Positions 6,642-10,673 of a stretch of DNA of 10,673 bases are shown here, in pieces (the first letter of the stretch is position 1; the number at the start of each line of letters is the position of its first letter). The position numbers and the translations under genes were made by a program. This DNA is from Lachnospiraceae bacterium UBA1251. Lineage in GTDB: Bacteria > Bacillota > Clostridia > Lachnospirales > Lachnospiraceae. The notes under the pieces are model-generated. The model was not told the DNA's origin and searched no databases. It saw nothing but the letters and a program-made list of their open reading frames with translations. Location: assembly GCA_002308255.1 (NCBI GenBank), contig DBVZ01000132.1:1-10673 (forward strand), read 5' to 3'.

Positions 6642-9062
6642 TTGAATACTTCATTATCATGGATCAGACAGTATGTGCCGGATCTGTCCTGCACTGCGAA
6701 AGAATATGCGGACGCCATGACGCTCTCAGGCACCAAAGTGGAATGCTATACGGAGCAGGACAAAAATCTTGACAAAATCGTCGTCGGCGAGGTGCTGACC
6801 TGCGAGCCGCATCCGGATTCCGATCATCTGCATGTGTGCACGGTCAATGCCGGCAGCGGAGAACCCCTTCAGATCGTCTGCGGTGCGCCGAATGTAGCCG
6901 CCGGCCAGAAAGTACCTGTTGTCCTCGAAGGAGGACGTGTCGCGGGGTCGAAAGAAGGGGAAGCCGCAGCGGAAGGCATCGAGATCAAAGCCGGAAAACT
7001 GCGCGGCGTTGAATCGCACGGCATGATCTGCTCGATCGAGGAACTGGGAAGCACAAGAGAGTTCTACCCGGAAGCGCCGGAATACGGTATTTATGTGTTT
7101 CCGGAAGACACGGAAGTCGGTGCGGACGCGATCGAACTGCTCGGGCTTCACGATGCGGTCATAGAATATGAGATCACATCAAACCGCGTGGACTGCTACA
7201 GCGTCATCGGGATCGCAAGAGAAGCGGCAGCGACCTTCGGGCTTGCGTTCAACGCTCCGGAAGTGAAAAAGACGGGGAATGATGAAAACGCATCCGATTA
7301 TGTGGAAGTGGAAGTAAAAGATCCGGAACTCTGCCCCCGCTACTGCGCGAGAGTCGTTAAGAACGTCAAGATCGGTCCGTCGCCCAAATGGATGCAGAGA
7401 TGTCTCGCTTCCAACGGGATCCGCCCGATCAACAACGTTGTCGATATTACGAACTATATCATGGAAGAGTACGGCCAGCCGATGCACAGCTTTGACTATG
7501 ACCGCATCGCAGGGCATAAGATCATTGTCCGCTGCGCCGATAAGGATGAAAAGTTCATCACGCTGGACGGGCAGGAGAGACAGCTCGATGACCGTGTGCT
7601 GATGATCTGCGACGCGGAAAAACCCGTCGGTATCGCCGGCATCATGGGAGGCGAGAACTCCATGATCACGGATGATGTTAAAACGGTCCTTTTTGAGGCG
7701 GCATGCTTTAACGGCAACAATATCCGTCTTTCTTCGAAGCGCATCGGCCTTATGACGGACAGCTCTCAGAAATTCGACAAGGGGCTTGATCCCAATAACG
7801 CCGAGGAGGCGATCAACAGAGCCTGTGAGCTTATGGAAGAATTCGGGGCGGGAGAAGTTGTCGGCGGCATCGTCGACGTCTATCCGGATCCGGTGGGACC
7901 GGTCCGTGTGCCGTTTGATCCGGACGCGATCAACGCGCTGCTCGGAACCGATATTCCGGAAACGGAGATCATCCGGATCCTCGATAAGGTCGAGCTTGCT
8001 TACGACGCCCGTACCGACGAGATCATCGCGCCGACGTTCCGTCAGGACATTCACTGCATGGCGGACCTTGCGGAGGAAGTGGCAAGGTTTTCCGGCTACG
8101 ATAATATTCCGACAACGCTGCCGAGCGGCGAGGCAACAGAGGGCAAGCTGACCTTTGAGATGAGAGTGGAGCGGCTTCTGCGCGATACGGCGGAAGCATG
8201 CGGCTTCTCCGAGGGGTACTGCTATTCCTTCGAGAGCCCCAAAGTATTTGACAAGCTTCTTTATCCGGAAGACGCACCGGTGAGGAAAGCGATCCGGATC
8301 GCCAATCCTCTCGGAGAAGATTTCTCGATCATGCGCACGGTCCCGGTAAACGGGATGCTGAATTCGCTTGCGGTCAACTACAAACGCCGCGCGAAATCGG
8401 CCTGCCTGTATGAGATCGGAAACATTTACCTCAGCGAGGAAGAAGTGCTTACGAAACTGCCGGAGGAGAGAAAGCAGCTCACACTGGGCATGTTCGGAAA
8501 CGGCGATTTCTTCACGTTGAAAGGCGTAGTGGAAGAACTGCTTCTAAAAGCAGGCCTGCACGACCGTCCGGAGTATGACGCGGAGGCAGGGATCCCGTTC
8601 CTGCATCCGGGACGTCAGGCAAAGATCTCCTATAACGGAAGCGTGATCGGGTATCTCGGAGAAGTCCATCCGACAGCAGGGGACAATTACGGATTGACGA
8701 CGAGGGCGTATCTGGCCGTGCTGGATCTCCCGGCCGTCATGCCGTTTGCCGGGTTTGAGAGAAAATATGTGGGCATCGCGAAGTATCCGGCTATGTCCCG
8801 CGATATCTCCCTGGTCGTGCCGAAGGAGATCAAAGCGGCACAGATTGAGGCGATCCTCGCGCAAAGAGGAGGCAGGATCCTCGAGAGCTTCGGCCTGTTC
8901 GATCTTTATGAGGGAAGCCAGGTCGCTGAAGGAATGAAATCCATGGCCTATACGCTGACGTTCCGCAATAAGGAGAGGACTCTTTCCGACGACGAAGTGA
9001 CATCCGCCATGAAAAAGATCATGAACGGTCTTGAACGGATGGGAATTACATTAAGAAGCTGA
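6642..9062 (+). CDS. pheT: Phenylalanyl-tRNA synthetase beta subunit
   Basis: This 806-aa partner of PheS binds tRNA-Phe and edits mischarged Tyr-tRNA-Phe. Domains in order are: an N-terminal helix-loop (SLSWIRQYVPDL), an EMAP-type tRNA-binding domain (~40-152, with HPDSDHLHVC and IVCGAPNV), the B3/4 editing domain (~205-380), a B5 domain (~413-480), the non-catalytic synthetase-like core (~490-700), and a C-terminal FDX-ACB anticodon-binding domain (~712-805, KYPAMSRDISLVV). Length and order are normal for the bacterial subunit. Translation starts at TTG 6642, set by GGAGG at 6628-6632. It sits 47 nt after pheS in the usual pheST order, with no terminator seen between them. Confidence 0.97.
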   Translation: MNTSLSWIRQYVPDLSCTAKEYADAMTLSGTKVECYTEQDKNLDKIVVGEVLTCEPHPDSDHLHVCTVNAGSGEPLQIVCGAPNVAAGQKVPVVLEGGRVAGSKEGEAAAEGIEIKAGKLRGVESHGMICSIEELGSTREFYPEAPEYGIYVFPEDTEVGADAIELLGLHDAVIEYEITSNRVDCYSVIGIAREAAATFGLAFNAPEVKKTGNDENASDYVEVEVKDPELCPRYCARVVKNVKIGPSPKWMQRCLASNGIRPINNVVDITNYIMEEYGQPMHSFDYDRIAGHKIIVRCADKDEKFITLDGQERQLDDRVLMICDAEKPVGIAGIMGGENSMITDDVKTVLFEAACFNGNNIRLSSKRIGLMTDSSQKFDKGLDPNNAEEAINRACELMEEFGAGEVVGGIVDVYPDPVGPVRVPFDPDAINALLGTDIPETEIIRILDKVELAYDARTDEIIAPTFRQDIHCMADLAEEVARFSGYDNIPTTLPSGEATEGKLTFEMRVERLLRDTAEACGFSEGYCYSFESPKVFDKLLYPEDAPVRKAIRIANPLGEDFSIMRTVPVNGMLNSLAVNYKRRAKSACLYEIGNIYLSEEEVLTKLPEERKQLTLGMFGNGDFFTLKGVVEELLLKAGLHDRPEYDAEAGIPFLHPGRQAKISYNGSVIGYLGEVHPTAGDNYGLTTRAYLAVLDLPAVMPFAGFERKYVGIAKYPAMSRDISLVVPKEIKAAQIEAILAQRGGRILESFGLFDLYEGSQVAEGMKSMAYTLTFRNKERTLSDDEVTSAMKKIMNGLERMGITLRS

Positions 9063-9084
9063 TCATACAGATTCATAAGAAGAC

Positions 9085-9131
9085 AGAGGGGGAAATCTGC
9101 CAGCTGACCGTCCGGCCGGCTGGCGGATTGC
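9085..9131 (+). promoter_or_regulatory. Ribosome-site-like purine run followed by a stable hairpin, ahead of queA
   Basis: The 90-nt gap between pheT and queA holds AGAGGGGG (9085-9092) and then a hairpin. Positions 9097-9106 pair with 9117-9126 (10 bp including two G-U pairs); after one A-C mismatch, 9108-9109 pair with 9114-9115 around a GTCC loop. The sequence after it (ATTGCTTGTTT) is T-rich but lacks a clean T-run, so it is a poor terminator. Folding the hairpin would bring the purine run about 9 unpaired bases from a TTG at 9132, in frame with queA. It could be a structured ribosome site, an attenuator or a weak terminator. Confidence 0.45.
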
Positions 9132-9152
9132 TTGTTTAAAATAATGGAATCA

Positions 9153-10178
9153 ATGAAAACCAGTGATTTTTATTACGACCTTCCCAAAGAACTGATCGCA
9201 CAGGACCCGCTGACGGACCGGGCGTCTTCGCGTCTCCTGCATCTTGACCGGAATACGGGGGAAGTGAAAGACGATACTTTTAAAAATATCGGGAATTATC
9301 TCAAAGAAGGGGATGTCCTTGTCATCAACAATACCAAAGTGATCCCGGCAAGACTTCTCGGGCAGAAGAAAGACACTGCGGCAGGGATCGAATTCCTTCT
9401 TCTTACGAGGAAAACCGATACGGACTGGGAAGTGCTCGTAAAACCCGGGAGAAAGGTGAAGGCCGGAACAGTCGTTGTGTTCGGAGACGGCATACTTGAG
9501 GCCGAAGTTCTGGAGAAAAAAGACGAAGGCAGGCACATCGTCCGCTTCCGGTTCGACGGGATATTTGAAGAGATCCTGGACAGCCTCGGAGAAATGCCGC
9601 TCCCGCCTTATATTCATCATAAACTGAAGGATAAGAACCGTTACCAGACCGTATACGCGAAATATGACGGATCGGCGGCAGCGCCGACCGCGGGACTCCA
9701 TTTCACACAGGAACTCATGGAGGAACTGAAGGCGAAAGGGATTATTTTTGCGCCGGTGACGCTGCACGTGGGCCTTGGTACATTCCGGCCGGTGAAAGTG
9801 GACAATGTGACGGAACATCATATGCATTCCGAGTATTATGTCGTCCCCGAGGAGACGGCGGAGACCGTGAACCGTGCCAAGAAGGAAGGCAGGAGGGTGA
9901 TCTGTGTCGGAACGACGAGCTGCCGGACGGTAGAAGCCGCTTCCGAAGAAAACGGTACTCTGCGCGCGTCCAGTGCCTGGACGGATATCTTTATTTATCC
10001 GGGATACCGGTTTAAAGTGATGGACGCCCTGATTACCAATTTCCATCTGCCGGAGAGTACGCTTGTCATGCTGGTCGCTGCGTTCTGCGGAAAAGAAAAT
10101 ATCCTGAATGCATATGAGCATGCCGTGCGGCAGAAATACAGGTTCTTCAGTTTCGGAGATTCGATGCTGATCGAATGA
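9153..10178 (+). CDS. queA: tRNA preQ1(34) S-adenosylmethionine ribosyltransferase-isomerase
   Basis: This 341-aa cytoplasmic enzyme transfers and rearranges the ribosyl part of S-adenosylmethionine onto preQ1 at the tRNA wobble base, giving epoxyqueuosine, a late step in queuosine synthesis. Family motifs are clear: the [16 protein letters not shown] opening, [42 protein letters not shown] and the [16 protein letters not shown] end region. The length fits the family (about 340-356 aa). ATG 9153 gives the canonical N-terminus. In-frame ATG 9144 and TTG 9132 would add 3 or 7 residues; none has a conventional ribosome site close by. It follows pheT after 90 nt containing a hairpin and may be the end of the pheST unit. 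No other queuosine gene is in the window. The gene converges on hypB. Confidence 0.96.
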   Translation: MKTSDFYYDLPKELIAQDPLTDRASSRLLHLDRNTGEVKDDTFKNIGNYLKEGDVLVINNTKVIPARLLGQKKDTAAGIEFLLLTRKTDTDWEVLVKPGRKVKAGTVVVFGDGILEAEVLEKKDEGRHIVRFRFDGIFEEILDSLGEMPLPPYIHHKLKDKNRYQTVYAKYDGSAAAPTAGLHFTQELMEELKAKGIIFAPVTLHVGLGTFRPVKVDNVTEHHMHSEYYVVPEETAETVNRAKKEGRRVICVGTTSCRTVEAASEENGTLRASSAWTDIFIYPGYRFKVMDALITNFHLPESTLVMLVAAFCGKENILNAYEHAVRQKYRFFSFGDSMLIE

Positions 10179-10199
10179 GGATCCCGGTTTAAGAAAGGG

Positions 10200-10229
10200 T
10201 TGACACTGACTTCGAAATAATGATATATC
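10200..10229 (+). promoter_or_regulatory. Promoter-like sequence in the queA-hypB convergent gap
   Basis: A perfect -35 hexamer TTGACA (10200-10205) is followed after 18 bases by TATATC (10224-10229). The A/T-rich DNA around it adds support. No plus-strand gene follows: transcription would run antisense into hypB. It may be chance, as only the -35 is strong. The rest of the 60-nt gap shows no terminator hairpin for either gene. Confidence 0.25.
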
Positions 10230-10238
10230 TACCTTATG

Positions 10239-10673
10239 TCATTTTTTCAACGGGGGAGTGCCGAGTATGAGTTCTTCGAGCTCGGAAAGGCCTTCCCCTG
10301 TTTTTGCGCTGACCGGAAGGATCACTGCGTTCGGATTCAGGGCATGGATATACTTTTCGGCATTTTCAAGATTGAAATTAAAGAATCCGATCGTATCCAT
10401 TTTCGTGATCAGGACGATGTCGCTGACGGTAAACATCAACGGGTATTTCAGAGGTTTGTCATCGCCCTCCGGAACGGAAAGAAGCATGATGCTTTTGTGC
10501 GCTCCGGTGTCGAATTCGGCGGGACATACAAGATTTCCGATGTTTTCAAGAATGAGGAGGTCCACGCCTTCCACGCCGAACTCCTGTATGGCGCGGAGCG
10601 TCATATCCGCGTCGATATGACATAAGCCGCCGTTATGGATCTGGAGGGAACGGACGCCGGTCGCATCGGCGAC
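10239..10673 (-). CDS. hypB: Hydrogenase nickel incorporation protein HypB, C-terminal part (cut by the window edge)
   Basis: The last 144 codons of a minus-strand gene are present, and the frame is open through the window edge. HypB is a GTPase that, with HypA, delivers nickel to NiFe-hydrogenase (and in some bacteria urease). Visible features are the Cys-His metal pair in GGLCHIDAD, the third metal cysteine in ENIGNLVCPAEFD, a G4 motif TKMD, a G5-like SAKTGEG and a normal family end (LEELILGTPPLKK). The P-loop and the N-terminal part lie off the right edge. An internal ATG at 10604 is not the start, since conserved family sequence continues upstream of it. The gene converges on queA with a 60-nt gap. 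It implies a NiFe-enzyme maturation cluster to the right. Confidence 0.93.
   Translation of the reverse strand, partial: VADATGVRSLQIHNGGLCHIDADMTLRAIQEFGVEGVDLLILENIGNLVCPAEFDTGAHKSIMLLSVPEGDDKPLKYPLMFTVSDIVLITKMDTIGFFNFNLENAEKYIHALNPNAVILPVSAKTGEGLSELEELILGTPPLKK

Noticed and set aside
5575..8054. Long minus-strand open frames opposite pheS (5575-6447) and pheT (7179-8054).
   Set aside because: They are antisense shadows of pheS and pheT, with no ribosome site or family resemblance.
9150..10121. A 323-codon minus-strand open frame opposite queA.
   Set aside because: queA is unmistakable on the plus strand; the antisense product has no recognisable motif.
10236..10625. Two plus-strand open frames after the TTGACA promoter-like sequence.
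   Set aside because: They lie opposite hypB, whose conserved metal and GTPase motifs are clear. The frame products resemble nothing and have no convincing ribosome site.

Overview
The window looks like chromosomal housekeeping DNA from a moderately high-GC anaerobic Firmicute, most likely class Clostridia and close to Lachnospiraceae. The evidence is strong AGGAGG-type ribosome sites, the character of the pheS, thrC and queA products, a secreted amidase with ricin-type repeats of a kind common in gut clostridia, and a HypB fragment that implies NiFe-enzyme (hydrogenase or similar) maturation. This placement rests on protein character only; no search was run.

Layout. Positions 1-22 are the 5' end of a minus-strand tRNA (probably Ala). 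It is divergent from a complete plus-strand tRNA-Pro(GGG) at 165-238, with back-to-back promoters between them and a clear intrinsic terminator (247-284) after tRNA-Pro. Next comes a secreted N-acetylmuramoyl-L-alanine amidase (310-2853) with an acidic linker and three beta-trefoil domains. Threonine synthase (thrC, 2866-4356) follows, its ribosome site overlapping the amidase stop codon. A good sigma-70-type promoter straddles the thrC stop and drives a structured RNA of about 195 nt (4384-4579) whose ends pair with each other and which finishes in a T-run; it is best read as 6S RNA. A YihY/BrkB-family membrane protein starts 12 nt after that T-run and overlaps pheS by ATGA. Then come pheS, pheT (TTG start) and, after a hairpin-bearing 90-nt gap, queA. 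The minus-strand end of hypB converges on queA and runs off the right edge.

How the parts relate. Most genes serve translation: two tRNAs, both subunits of phenylalanyl-tRNA synthetase, and QueA for queuosine in tRNA. With them sit an RNA polymerase-binding RNA (if the 6S call is right), one amino-acid biosynthesis enzyme and two envelope proteins. The likely transcription units are tRNA-Pro (perhaps reading into amidase-thrC), the RNA (perhaps reading into yihY-pheS-pheT and maybe queA), and hypB on the other strand. I see no insertion sequence, CRISPR array, phage gene or defence system. The points most worth a second look are the RNA and its link to yihY-pheST, and the ribosome site-hairpin-start arrangement before queA.
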